A DNA stretch of 64,000 bases from Narthecium ossifragum (GCA_963920575.1 OY986965.1:8015134-8079133); one strand, 5' to 3'. Shown: positions 47,851 to 59,447, counted from the stretch's first letter. The notes: a model not told the origin generated them from the sequence alone. Numbers and translations are program-made.

Positions 47851-48595
47851 ATATATACCAAAAGGGCTATAAGATTGATGAATATCTTATCTTTTCTTTG
47901 AATTAGTGTTATGGTACATGCTTTAGTATGCTACTGCTCCTTTCCACATGGACATGGCAGAGGCCAGACGAGGCGGTGGAAACATATTAATAAAGAAGAA
48001 GGAAAGAGCTCGGAACTCGGAAGGACACCACCTCCCACGTACACGTACCGTTGGATCCGCACGCAACTCTACTCTTGGCGGGCGGGCGGAACGGTCGGTC
48101 TAAGGACACGTGTCGAGTAACCAAATCCCACGTATTATTATTAGCGGTCCCACTGCCCCGCCACCCCCCAACTGACCCACCCTACCAACGCGGCAAGCAA
48201 GCGGACGACGCCGACCCAACCAAGAGATAGACGGCAGATGAGCCGGCACGCCGTCCACCATAACGGCCGTCAATTCCCTAGTGTTCGTTTTAAATAATTA
48301 ATAATATAAACTATATTATTACCGTAGCCGCCCAAGTTCTATCGTCATCCGCGGGTCCCGGCAATGTGTGACAAGTAACCATTTCAGTACCGCTATCATC
48401 CACCGCGAACCACGCATCGAGATGCGCGTAGCGCGACCGTGTCCACATCCAAGGGTCGAGCATCACGTGGGGCCCAGCGGTGGGCGTCAAGCAGCCGGCC
48501 CCCCAGCGGTGGCCGAGGACAGTCAAACCGCTGGCTGACTGTGCCGGCTGTTATCTACTTCGCCGCTCCACCGCTCCCACCCCGTCTCGCCCCCC

Positions 48596-48603
48596 TATAT
48601 ATA
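48596..48603 (+). promoter_or_regulatory. TATA box of the ERF gene
   Basis: TATATATA lies 82 nt before the start codon. The leader is rich in GA ('aaaagagagagagaagag'). Confidence 0.7.
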
Positions 48604-48685
48604 CTCCACCCCATCGTCACCCCTTCTCCTCACATCGCCGCCGGGAAAAGAGAGAGAGAAGAGATTAGTTAAAGGAAGCGTACCT

Positions 48686-49351
48686 ATGGCGCCGAGAGAG
48701 AGGGTGCGCGACGGCGGCGACGGCGTGGCGGCGACGGGGGTGCATTACAGAGGGGTGAGGAAGAGGCCGTGGGGGAGGTACGCGGCGGAGATAAGGGATC
48801 CGGTGAAGAAGAGCCGGGTGTGGCTGGGGACCTTCGACACCGCTGAGGAGGCGGCGAGGGCTTACGACGAGGCGGCGCTAAAGTTCAGGGGTCCCAAGGC
48901 CAAGGTGAACTTTCCCTGCCTCCTGGAGCCGTACCAAGGGTATAATAGCGGCGGCGGAAGGGGCGTGAGCCCCAGTAGCCCGAGCAGCACCGTGGAGTCC
49001 TCCAGCCGCGAGGCCCTCCCCGCCTCCGCCGCTGCGCCGATCGATCTCCGTCTCAATCTGGACCTCGATCTCGATCGCCTCCGGCGAGGCGGGCGGTTCC
49101 CCTTCCAGACGACGGAGGCGTACCAGCCGTCGCCGCCTGTTTCCGCCGTGCATCATCATCCTCATCCGTTTGTTCTCTTCGACGCGGTTATTAGCCTGGC
49201 CTGCGACGACAGGGCCCAGAGCGACTCCGATTCGTCGTCGGTGGTGGATCTCTTGCACCACCAAGAGCCGCCCACGCCGCCGTCTAGGAAGAAGGGCTTC
49301 TTCGCCTTCGATTTCGATCTCAACCAGCCACCTCCCGCTGAGATCGCCTGA
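48686..49351 (+). CDS. ERF: ERF/AP2 transcription factor with C-terminal EAR repressor motif
   Basis: A single-exon 221 aa protein. One AP2/ERF DNA-binding domain spans about residues 20-77 ([20 protein letters not shown] ... [18 protein letters not shown] ... KVNFP), with the Ala and Asp that mark the ERF subfamily (GCC-box binding) rather than [15 protein letters not shown] segment and a terminal DLNQPP EAR motif (DLNxxP, about 211-216) are typical of group VIII ERFs related to AtERF4/ERF3. Such proteins are nuclear repressors acting through TOPLESS/SIN3-type corepressors in ethylene, ABA and stress responses. The start follows a TATA box by 82 nt with ACCTATGG context. The gene is very GC-rich compared with its flanks, common for monocot intronless genes. 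The exact orthologue is not determined. Confidence 0.95.
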   Translation: MAPRERVRDGGDGVAATGVHYRGVRKRPWGRYAAEIRDPVKKSRVWLGTFDTAEEAARAYDEAALKFRGPKAKVNFPCLLEPYQGYNSGGGRGVSPSSPSSTVESSSREALPASAAAPIDLRLNLDLDLDRLRRGGRFPFQTTEAYQPSPPVSAVHHHPHPFVLFDAVISLACDDRAQSDSDSSSVVDLLHHQEPPTPPSRKKGFFAFDFDLNQPPPAEIA

Positions 49352-50329
49352 CCACCGACCATCATTCCATCCACACATCTATCCATGGTGTCTTAATTCG
49401 CAAACACGAAATGGGGGATCCAAATAGAAATCTCATAATAGAGCTTAATTATGTTCTTAATTCTGCGTATATTTTTCTTTTTCTTGGCTTACAATTGTTT
49501 TAGATATTTTTTGGCGCTGGGAAATCCTCATCCTTCGGCGTTGTAACCTTTGCAAAAAAAAAAAAAAAAAAAATCCTATCAATGAACACTCGAAGCCATA
49601 ATGTTTATTAATTATTCTTTTTTCCTAAATTTATTCTTGTTCGGTTAAAAATTCGTTGGGCTAATTGGCTGTTTGTTTACGTATTTCCTAATATTAAAAT
49701 GAAAACAAAAAGTTTGCCGGCTCGCTGAGAGAAAGTCAAAAAAAGGGAATTGGTTTAATTAATGGTATTCAAAAGTGGGTGGCTCCTACTTTTATTGTTA
49801 GCCTTAATTACTCTATTTTTAATTGTTCCCATTTTTCTAATTCTCTTGCCTGCTGCAGCACCGTGTCCGTGTGGCGGGGTTACGCTGGTGTCGAGACAAA
49901 ATACGCAATCTCCGAGTCAAGTAGTATTATAAGTTTAGCCGCCTACCAACGTGTCCGTTGGCTTTAGGAAAAGGGGGAGGCGGCAGCGCTTGTCGGTGGG
50001 ACCCAGTTTTAACAACGTGTCTCAAGACCGAATCTATCGACTAGATCTCGGCTATTCGCTAAAATTGGTTAAATATTTATTTGGGTTTATTATTATTATT
50101 ATTCTATATTATAAAACACTCTAAAAGGATGTCTAATATCACAGAATCTCTTAAATTTCTCATTAATTCGAATACATCACACCGCGAGATGGGATGGCTG
50201 CCGTTTCCGGCGGAGGGAGAGAGTGAAAGCACGGCATCAGGGACAAAGCACCGATCCATCCGCGGATTTGTTGTTAAATAGGATTCTTGATATTCATTTT
50301 TTACACTTTAAGACTCCTCTCATATTTTT
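49352..50329. other. 3' flank of the ERF gene
   Basis: It contains the presumed 3' UTR, a genomic A run of about 20 at 49553-49573, and AT-rich sequence. No further gene recognised. Confidence 0.55.
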
Positions 50330-50991
50330 TTTAGAAAATTATCGTTTAGTCTAATTGGGAGAAGTTGATTGCTATTTAGTCTACTTGAGAGATTTTAAGT
50401 CACTTAGTCCCTTTTTGGACAGCTGTACTTTTTTTATCTCTAAAATACCCTTTATGTATTTTTTTAAATGAGAGATAGATGGTTAGTTTTTGAATTAGGT
50501 GGTTGGCATTAATTGGAGTGGTTGAGAATATATACACCTATTCCTAATACAGGAAAGACATGCATGCATCCACTTATGGCTGGATGCATGCATTAATGGG
50601 GGCATTAATAGTAAAAACGAAAATACTGAAAAATAGATGGAAAATACCAGAAAATAGGAAAATTGTCGGAAAAAATGAGAAAAAAATGGTAGAAAAGTAT
50701 AAAAAAATACCGGAAAATATAAAAAAAATTTGGAATTTTTTTTGGGAGCAGCCATTAACGGTAAAAAAGGAAATTACTGAAAATTAGAAAAAATTAATGG
50801 GAAATAGGAAAATATGCGAAAAAATGGTAAAATGGCATAAAAGTAGGGAAAATTAATGGAATATAGGAATTTTTTGCGGAATTTTTTTTTAAGTAATTAC
50901 TAAATATTGGGAAGTGATTACCAAATATTGGGATGTGACTGCAAAATAATGAAAGTGATTACCAAATATTGGAAAGTAATTACCAATTTAT

Positions 50992-51785
50992 GGGAAGTAA
51001 CTACAAATATTGGTAGTTACTTCCCAGTTTTCCTACCCTTTTTCTGCGATAGTAACTACAAATTATGAAAAAGTAACTACAATTATGGGAAGTAACTACA
51101 AATATTGGTAGTTACTTCCCAGTTTTTCTACATTTTTTATGCGATAGTAACTACAAATTAAGGAAAAGTAACTACAATTATGGGAAGTAACTACAAATAT
51201 TGGTAGTTACTTCCCAGTTTTCCTATCTTTTTTCTGCGTTAGCAACTACAAATTATGGAAAAGTAACTACAATTATGGGAAGTAACTACAAATATTGGTA
51301 GTTACTTCCTAGTTTTCCTACCTTTTTTTCTGGAATAGTAACTTCAAATTATGGAAAAGTAACTACAATTATGGGGAGTAACTACAAATATTGGTAGTTA
51401 CTTCCCAGTTTTCCTACCTTTTTTCTGCGATAGTAACTACAAATTATGAAAAAGTAACTACAATTATGGGAAGTAATTACAAATATTGGTAGTTACTTCC
51501 CAGTTTTCCTACCTTTTTTCTGCGTTAGTAACTACAAATTATGGAAAAGTAACTACAATTATGGGAAGTAACTACAAATATTGGTAGTTACTTCCCAGTT
51601 TTCCTACCTTTTTTCTGGGATAGTAACTACAAATTATGGAAAAGTAACTATAATTTTGGGAAGTAACTACAAATATTGGTAGTTACTTCCCAGTTTTTCA
51701 ACCTTTTTTCTGCCATAGTAACTACAAATTATGGAAAAGAAACTACAATTATGGGAAGTAACTACAAATATTGGTAGTTACTTCC
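50992..51785. repeat. 95 bp satellite with an internal perfect hairpin
   Basis: 'gggaagtaactacaaatatt' or a close variant starts at 50992, 51087, 51182, 51277, 51373, 51468, 51563, 51658 and 51753, a period of 95 (once 96) bp. In most units GGGAAGTAACTAC and GTAGTTACTTCCC form 13 bp arms with an 8 nt loop. Each unit also carries two extra GTAACTAC words and a 'cagttttcctacctttttt' segment. Confidence 0.95.
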
Positions 51786-52057
51786 AAAAATATTGTAAAG
51801 TAATTCCAAATAATTACTATTGATAGTTACTTTACAATTTGTAGGAAGTAACTACAAATTTTGATAGTTACTTCCCAAATTATTGGTAGTTACTTTACAA
51901 TTTTCTGGGAAGTAACTACAAATAATTACTATAAAAATTGGTACAAAAATTTTCTGAGTAGTATCTACAAAATTTTCTAAAAAACTTTGCTAAAAAGTTA
52001 TTAAATTTTTTTTCTGAAAAGCAAGTACAATTTATGGGAAGTAACTGCAAATATTGG

Positions 52058-52257
52058 NNNNNNNNNNNNNNNNNNNNNNNNNNNNNNNNNNNNNNNNNNN
52101 NNNNNNNNNNNNNNNNNNNNNNNNNNNNNNNNNNNNNNNNNNNNNNNNNNNNNNNNNNNNNNNNNNNNNNNNNNNNNNNNNNNNNNNNNNNNNNNNNNNN
52201 NNNNNNNNNNNNNNNNNNNNNNNNNNNNNNNNNNNNNNNNNNNNNNNNNNNNNNNNN
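52058..52257. other. Assembly gap (200 N)
   Basis: A run of exactly 200 N just after the hairpin satellite. Confidence 0.99.
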
Positions 52258-52330
52258 AAACTTATTAACTGGTACACCATCATCTGGTGTTTTAATGTAT
52301 AAGCACCATTTTAAGACAGTTATGGGAGGT

Positions 52331-53340
52331 TAGGATTTATTATGTAATTCTGATGACTTTTTTACCCTTTTGATGGACCTCCTCCCTGATCTCCCCATGC
52401 TCATCCTCGTCACCATCCTCCCTGTGATCATGGCCATCAATCTCCCCCTCTGTGTTCATCAACCTGCCCGTGGTCCAGGCTCCCCATCCTCTTCGTCCTC
52501 CCCATCCTCCTTTTCTTCCCCCATCTTCATCATCAACATCCTCATCTTCCTCCTCCCCGACCACATCCTTATCCTCCTCATTGTTCACTACCTTGACAGT
52601 CCGCTCATGCCCGTCGATCTCGCCACTCCGAGCTCCTCTTCCTCAAGGAACCCGGCGCCGCCACCTTCCAAGACCGCCACCTCCGACCTCCAAACCCCAT
52701 TCCGACCCTAGATCCGGCCAGACGGGGCCGACGAAGCCCTCGGGGGACGACGATGGCGGGGCCGATGGGGGCGAAAGAGCCCTTGGGGACCACGATGGCG
52801 GCGAGGAGCGTGATGGCGGGGCCGACGGAGCCCGTTGGGACCACGATGGCGGCGAAGAGCTCGATGGCGGGGCCGACGGGGGCGACAGAGCCCTCGGGGA
52901 CCGCGATGGCGGGGCCGACGGAGTTCTTGGGGACCACGATGGCGGAGCCGACGGGGGCGACGGAGCCCTCGGGGACCACGATGGCGGCGAGGTACCCGTC
53001 ATAGAGAGTATTGAATCCATGTCGGCACCGGAGGAGTGGGGGAGGAAGGTGGTGCGGAGGTGAAGAACCAAAGGGGGGCGGAGGACCTCGGAGAAGATGG
53101 AGATCCTCCCGGCGGTCGTCGGAAGAGGAGACGTCGGCTTCGTCGTTGGCTCACTCCCTCCCTCCCTCGTTCTCAATTGCTCGATATATTATGACCTACA
53201 AAGGAATAATAAATGTAGAAAATTAAAATGAGTAAATCAGCTTTTTTTTAATTAAAAAGTTAAAATTAAAAAGTAAAATGAAAACAGAATGTAGTACCAA
53301 TTTTACTACAGGAGAATAATTTCCTTGGATCCATAGGATT
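52331..53340. repeat. GC-rich repeat with internal tandem array
   Basis: The GC-rich middle contains a tandem array (about 52750-52990) of 'gatggcggggccgacgg' / 'gccctcggggaccacgatgg' units. Long frames on both strands have low complexity and no domain. The flanks are AT-rich. The composition resembles the 9.9-12.9 kb element, so I treat it as a mobile-element interior rather than a gene. Confidence 0.5.
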
Positions 53341-54470
53341 CCTCTTATGTCTCTTTTCTTTTTTTCTTTTTCTCTTTTTTTTAATTTTCTCTTTTCTCTT
53401 TTTCAATTTTATTTTTTGTCTTTTCTCTTCGATCACACGTCTCCGTCACCATTCTCTTCGATCAGCCATCGACGAGAATGGAGGCGGAGACGGGGGATCG
53501 AAGAGAAAAGAGAAAAGGGAAAAGAGGAAGAGAAAATTTAAAAAGAGAAAAGTAAAAAGTGAGAAGTGAAAAGAGAAAAGAGAAAATTGAAAAAGAGAAA
53601 AGAGAAGAGAGTACTGGAATACATTCATGTATATGAATCAAGAAGCGAAGAGAGAAATCTGCAAACAATGTATGAGCAAATATTACTTTTTGATAAGGAT
53701 TCTCTTTTTACATGATGAATAGAGGTATTCTCTTTTTACAAAGAGAATATTGAAATACATTCATGTATATTAATCAAGAAGAGAAGAGGGAAATCTCTTT
53801 TTACATGATGAATTACAAAGAGAATACTGATAGGTATTCTGTTTTTACAAAGAGAATATTGATAGGTATTCTCTTTTTATAAAGAGAATACCGACAAATA
53901 GAATACTAATAGGTGTTCTGTTTTTACAAATAGAATACTGAAATACATTCATGTATATTAATCAAGAAGAGAAGAGGGAAATATGCAAAGAGAATATTGC
54001 TTTCCTTATTTTAATTTTCTTTTTTTAAATTAAAAATAAGATGATTTCCTTATTTTAATTTTCTCTCTTTATTTTGGGAATGCAAAAATTCGCTAACCGA
54101 CATTTAAAATGGAAAAGTGAAAAGAGAAAAATAAAAAATAAAAAATAAAAAATGGAAAAGAGAAAAGAGAAAAGAGAAAAGAGAAAATATAAAAGAGAAA
54201 AATGAAAAAGAGAAAAGTGAAAAGAGAAAACTTAAAAAGAGAATACTGCAAAAAGAATACTGCAAAGAGAAAAATTAAAAAGAGAATACTGCAAAGAGAA
54301 TATTGCAAAGAGAAAAATTAAAAAGAAAAGATTAAAGATAGAAAATTAAAATAAGGAAATCATCTTATTTTTAATTTAAAAAGTGAAAATTAGAAAGAGA
54401 AAATTAAAGAGAGAAATTTAGAAACAAAAAATTAACAAAGAGAAAATTGAAGATCAAGAACTACAACAAC
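53341..54470. repeat. AG-rich low-complexity block with inverted and tandem repeats
   Basis: TC-rich sequence (53345-53455) flips to GA-rich sequence around a palindrome (arms 'ttttctcttcgatc' and 'gatcgaagagaaaa', about 53419-53508). Then 'aaatacattcatgtatatta' plus 'atcaagaagagaaga' recurs at about 53620, 53755 and 53940, and 'aaagagaatactg' many times. No gene. Confidence 0.8.
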
Positions 54471-55240
54471 CGCCTACATGAAGTACAATTAAATTGTGAT
54501 ACATCATATGAAAGAATTCTCATTTTTTTCATATTTTTCTAATATGTTTCCCAAATTTTCTAGATATCCCGCTTGATTTTTTCTTTTCTCTTTGCTTGAA
54601 CCTGATTAAGCCAGGCTGCTTAAGTGGCTGAGCTGAATCAATTCAGATGAGAGTTGGCTGAGCCAATTTGGTCAAGCCAGTCTAGGGAGATCCGATGGCT
54701 GTGGTTGGCCGGAATTAGATCGCCGGCGATAGGGCCTTTCCGACGGGCGGGACCTTGGAGGAAGGGTCGTGGGACGGAGGGGAAGAGATCCACCGGAGAG
54801 GATCAGCTGGAGGAATGCCGGATCGACGGGATCTGGATGTCGACGACGGTGAGGTTTGGTTTGTCCGGCGTCGGGAACGACGGTGGAGTTCAGCGGGGGC
54901 CTGGAATGGTCGGGGAAGGTCGGGATGTCGGTATAGGAGGGTTGGCGAGGGTTTTAGAGGGGTTTGGGGGCGACATCGGTGTCGGAAAGGGGTGATGGCC
55001 GCGGGTGTGAAGTTGGGTTGGCCGGGGAAGGCGCCGGAGGAGACGACGGAGGCGGTGAAGCTGTTGATCGGAGTCGTGGGGGTCAAGGGAAGATGGTGGT
55101 GGAGTTGGATGGCAGCAGGGGGCACCCGGAGAGGAGAGGTCGACGGTGGTCGGCGGAAGCTTTGGGTCGGGCACGAGAGGGAAGAAGATGGTGATGACGT
55201 GGTAGAGGAAGCGGCCGGCGACGGATATGGGGGTGGGGGC

Positions 55241-57655
55241 TGTCACACCCCGACCCAAAAAACCCATCCAGAACGGGGCGTGAGGGTTCCTATCACTATT
55301 CATCTTCAAGTCGGCGCGATACAAAGCGGAAAAGACGGATAAATTAAATAATTGTATTCCAGAGGCGAAACAGATTCAATTCATATAACATCAAGTTGTA
55401 CAGTTACAAAATTCCATTCTAATACTCCCAAGGTAAAGACATATATACATGATCCAAAATCCTCAGAATGTTTACAACAACATATATATAAATATCCAAA
55501 ATGTACAATAGATCATCCTCCAGCAACCTCAAGCGCCCCTGGATGTACTCGCGCTGCCAAAAGCCGATCCTGCCGGCTCCACCGAAGAAGAACTGCCGCC
55601 TGCACCTGCAAACGCAGCCCGGGTAGGAGTGAGCAATAAGCTCAGTAGGGTTCTACTCTACGGCACACAGAAGGGAGGAAAACAACAACAGTGTTGTCTC
55701 CCAGCTCAAGTCTAACGGATGCCACGGGGTCCCATAACCCCTGTCAACTCCCCACGGGATCCTACTCTTCTCAACCGACCACGCTGGGAACATCAACCAA
55801 CACGCTGGGAGGAAAAGGACCAGAACCAGTAGGATCACCATTACCCAGCAGGAACCCACTGCCTGGGGACCGTGTCAGGGACGTCGACATCTATCCTTAG
55901 CACTTGGCCTTGGAAGACAACACGACCTCTAAACCTCAAACACTGATTCAAACCAACTATCGCAATCCTCAATCACAAGAGATTCAAATGATACAAGATC
56001 ACACCCTATTCCTGACTACCCAGCCACGACCCTAAGGCTAGATCCGAGCTACCCGAGAGCCTCGGATCGGCGACCCAAACCATCACCCGCCTAACCTCAA
56101 ATGCCTCTAATGCACACAATGCATGGGCCTAGGCAAACATCTACCCTAGATGTCTCTACATGTCACATCAGCAGTTACAAGTCCAACAAATATACAATAG
56201 CCCTCGGCACTCGCCGGCAAGAGGCTAAGGTTCCACAATTCCTCATTAACTAGCACTCATCGCTGGTTAATGGCTAAGCAATCAACTAAGCACTTAACTA
56301 CAATCAAACATGTATCAAATGCAAGTAAAGCCATAGGTTTTCTCAAAAGGAAAGAACACTCGAATTGATCCTCAAAACCGATGGAAAATCCTTGAAAACC
56401 CCATAAAAATCCACATGCACACCTCCCAACACGTTTAGATGTTAAACACCAATCAAATCCACCCAAGAAAAGCCAGAAAACCAAGTCCAAAGGGTCACAG
56501 ACGATGTCACGGTCGATCCGGGGATCGACCGTGAGGCCACGGTCGATCCGGCAATCGACCGTGAGACCCATGCAAAGAAAACCAAGGGCGACGGTCGATC
56601 CACCCATCGACCCTGAGAAGCCCAAAACCAAACAGCGCCTGACGGTCGATGCGACGGTCGACCGTCAGGTAAGAGGCAAAAAGGGAACATCCCGCGGTCG
56701 ATCCGTGCATCGACCCCTGGGAAGCTAAAATCCCGATAGAGTCCGATGGTCGATGCGACTGTCGATCCGACGGTCGACCGCCAGGCCCAGAAAGCGTAAA
56801 ACAACACTCGACGGTCGATGCACCGATCGACCGTCGAGCCCTTGGCACAGTTCATCAGAACAGTGCCGAAAATCCATTTCCTTGGATTTCAAGGATAAAA
56901 TCAAGTTGGAATAAGATGAGATTTTGCGAGCAATCGTATTTAGCAATGAGAAAGCTAATGGAATGAAGAAATCCAACTTTTGACGGTTAAATCTCCTATC
57001 TAGGTCCAAATGGACAAAAACCGACAAAACGGCGATAATATGGAAACCAACCGTTAGAATACGGAAAAAGCAAGGTAGGAATACTTCAAATCCTTCATAC
57101 TACATGCACAAAGAGTTACATAGCTTTCTAACATGTATTCCTACAGCGAAAGAGCAATAATCCTATCCTAGGAGAACCCGATCCAAGGATCGAGGTAGAA
57201 ACACCTACTTGAGCAAGTGGGGTAGCTCCTCCACCCGTCCCGCTGGTCAAGCCGCCAAGATCCGAGCTCCGAAGACCAAGTCTCCAAACCCTAGCTCAGC
57301 CGAAGGAGAGAGAGGAGAAAATGACATGAGAAGAAGAGAAGAAAGAGAAGAAAGAGACAGGCCTTATATAGAAATTCCAAATCTATCTCAGCCGTCCGAT
57401 TCGATCTTTCCCGATCGTGCTCCGATCCTCCGATCGGATGCACCCTAGGGGTTCTAATCAAACACATACATCAATCAAAGTCAGTGTGTGGAACGCGGGT
57501 GTGAAACCGACCACCAAGGAGCATATTTACCAAAATGCCCCCGGGGTCCAAACCGCCACACGATCGCCCGATCGTGCCCGACGCGGAACCAAACCAACAG
57601 GAAACCGGCTCTCGACCCATGCGGTCGAGCCAGGTCAGAGGGACGGGCCCTCACA
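55241..57655 (-). mobile_element. Solo LTR 'E' of the large LTR family
   Basis: A 2415 bp element runs from TGTCACACCCCGACCC to CGGGCCCTCACA, flanked by GGGGGC on both sides (55235-55240 and 57656-57661). It is strongly similar to LTR A over both ends and the palindromic array, but keeps a middle part missing from A (containing 'cccgggtaggagtgagcaat'). Confidence 0.88.
56505..56840. repeat. Array of GGTCGATC...GATCGACC hairpin units (LTR E)
   Basis: About six units pair 'acggtcgat' with 'atcgaccgt' arms, in the same relative place as the array in LTR A, but unit number and spacers differ between the two. Confidence 0.85.
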
Positions 57656-58010
57656 GGGGGCGGTGGTGGTTCTGGATCTGGGAGCTGCCGACGACGGTTC
57701 TGGAGGTGGCGGATCTTGATCTGGGAACGGCCGGTGACGGATCTAGAGGTGGGAGCGGCCGGTCGGATCTGGAGGTGGGAGCTTCCGGCGACAGATCTGG
57801 GGGTGGGGGCGCCGGCGGATCTGGATTTGGGAGCAGCCAGCGACGGATCTGGATCTGAAGCGGCGGCGCCCGGCGACGGATCTGGAGGTGGGAGCCATCT
57901 GGATCTTAAGGGGGAGGTGTTTTAAGAGAGATCTGGTGATAATAATAGAGTGATGGGTATAAGAGTCTTTTAAACTCTAAGATGGTGTTAATGAGTTAAA
58001 TCTAATGAAT

Positions 58011-59205
58011 GATGTTTTATTAGCAGGATAAGTTCATATAATGGTGCTCGCTACAAAAACCCCTATTTTTTTTCACAATAACACCCCAAGCCACTGAAAG
58101 GACCATAATACCCCTGTATTTCTCATCCCATTATACATGTCATGCCATGCTATAATTAAAAAATAAAAAAAAAATGTCAGTTGCACGCCGATGACAAGCG
58201 TGAGCGTGAGAAGACCCCAGTGCCGATAGTGTTCGCCTGACTTCCTCCCTCCGCTCCATTGCTCATCACCATTTCCGCCCAAACCATCATGTCCGTCGCC
58301 CTCAAACCCAAGTTTCTACACGTGCTTAGTAGAAATTCTGTATACGCGTAAAAACTCATCCAATCACGCGTACAAACATTTTCTGCGAAGGAAAATCTTT
58401 ATATGCGTGGCTATGGAGGCAGGAAGGATGCCGATGATGAGAAGGGGAAATGACGACGACGTGCAGGCAGGAAGGATGCCGACGCACGTCCCCATCCATC
58501 GCGTCTCGACCCGTGGCGGGGCCCATTCCATTCCCTCGTCCGCCTCTCGGCCGCCTCGACTCGACAACCACGTTTATATATATATATATATATATCAAAT
58601 ATTTTCCCCCCACCGAACCGAAGACGGAGCCCTCCTGGCTCTTCCGTGTGTGCCGCACCGCTGCTGCTTTGCTCTGCTTCTTGTTGAACGTGTCTCTCTC
58701 TCTCTCCTCCTGTCCGTATCTTGACAACCAAACGCACGCTTTAGCTGGAAAGAGGATTTGTGTGGGAGATTCTATTAATTAAATGCATCATGCTGGATTA
58801 CTTTCTCTATTAGTTTGTGCTTCTTATTGGTTTTACTAACTAATCCTTTATGTGTGAGTGTGCTGCTATGAGTGGGAAACAAAACACCTGGATGCAGGCC
58901 AACCTCAAGAAAATTGAATACCGCAAGATAAACCCAGCTATGCTAATAAGATATGAAGGAACTACTCTTTCCAGCTCCTTTTACAGAGTGCTCTATCTAC
59001 GCATTCTAACTCTTGTGCGCGCCCCCCCTTGTTCGACCACGTGAATTTGGATCATACAAAGTCAAGAACCACATGCAACTGGAAGCTCATATGCTCGTAT
59101 GAAATGCACAAGTGATCAATGAACCTTTTCCATGAGCACATTTCCCATTACTATACCTTTGACATTTTCTTGGATGCTTCTTGGGTACAAAACGGCTGTC
59201 ATTTA
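58011..59205. other. Intergenic region downstream of the MAP1 gene
   Basis: Contains an (AT)n tract at about 58573-58594 followed by a CT-rich stretch that resembles a promoter and leader. No convincing coding sequence follows, so no gene is called. Confidence 0.4.
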
Positions 59206-59447
59206 GGGGCTGTTTGGCTTTATACCGAGCGGTACCCGCGGGATGGTACCCGTGGGTATCCGCTCGGAATGGCGTCCGCTCGGAACGAGCGGACGCCATT
59301 CACGGAATCCGCCAGTGGGCGGATTCCGTGTTTTTGGAATCCGACCGTTTACCAAACGGTCGGATGAGGTGGGAGCGAATCCGCTCATTCCCGGATTCGC
59401 CGGGATACAGCGGATTCGCTCGGATCCGTCTTCTGCCAAACAGCCCC
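59206..59447. mobile_element. Tourist-type MITE with TTA target duplication
   Basis: Perfect 13 bp terminal inverted repeats GGGGCTGTTTGGC / GCCAAACAGCCCC enclose 242 bp, with TTA directly repeated at 59203-59205 and 59448-59450. The interior (GGTACCCGCGGG, CGCTCGGAACGAGCG, CGGATTCG) folds back over nearly its whole length. It ends 107 bp beyond the MAP1 stop codon. Confidence 0.92.

Larger units (their letters stand above)
50330..52330. repeat. Hairpin-rich repeat element, copy 2 (contains assembly gap)
   Basis: It is related to 24385-25410: 'tttagtcta' start, 'ggctggatgcatgcattaatg', poly-A-rich 'ggaaaat' block, then GTAACTAC satellite. No coding capacity; frames of this region are chance. 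Confidence 0.75.
54640..58010. mobile_element. GC-rich repeat interrupted by solo LTR E
   Basis: The outer parts 54640-55240 and 57656-58010 are GC-rich with 'gatctgg'/'ccggcgacgg' phrases, like the GC-rich repeats at 10 and 12 kb, and are joined when the nested LTR (55241-57655) is removed. Long frames on both strands lack domains. Its own ends were not found. Confidence 0.4.

Noticed and set aside
50992..51785. CRISPR-like regularly spaced repeat
   Set aside because: The whole 95 bp unit is repeated, there are no unique spacers, and the window is eukaryotic nuclear DNA. It is a satellite.
52452..53176. ORFs of 203 and 177 aa on opposite strands
   Set aside because: Low-complexity DGGADG- and PPSAPP-type peptides from a tandem DNA repeat, with no recognised domain.
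54755..55342. 195 aa ORF
   Set aside because: It runs into LTR E at 55241, is compositional, and has no domain.
58407..58782. GC-rich frames after 58407 as a gene start
   Set aside because: A TATA-like run and CT-rich leader are present but no conserved coding sequence or splice continuation follows.
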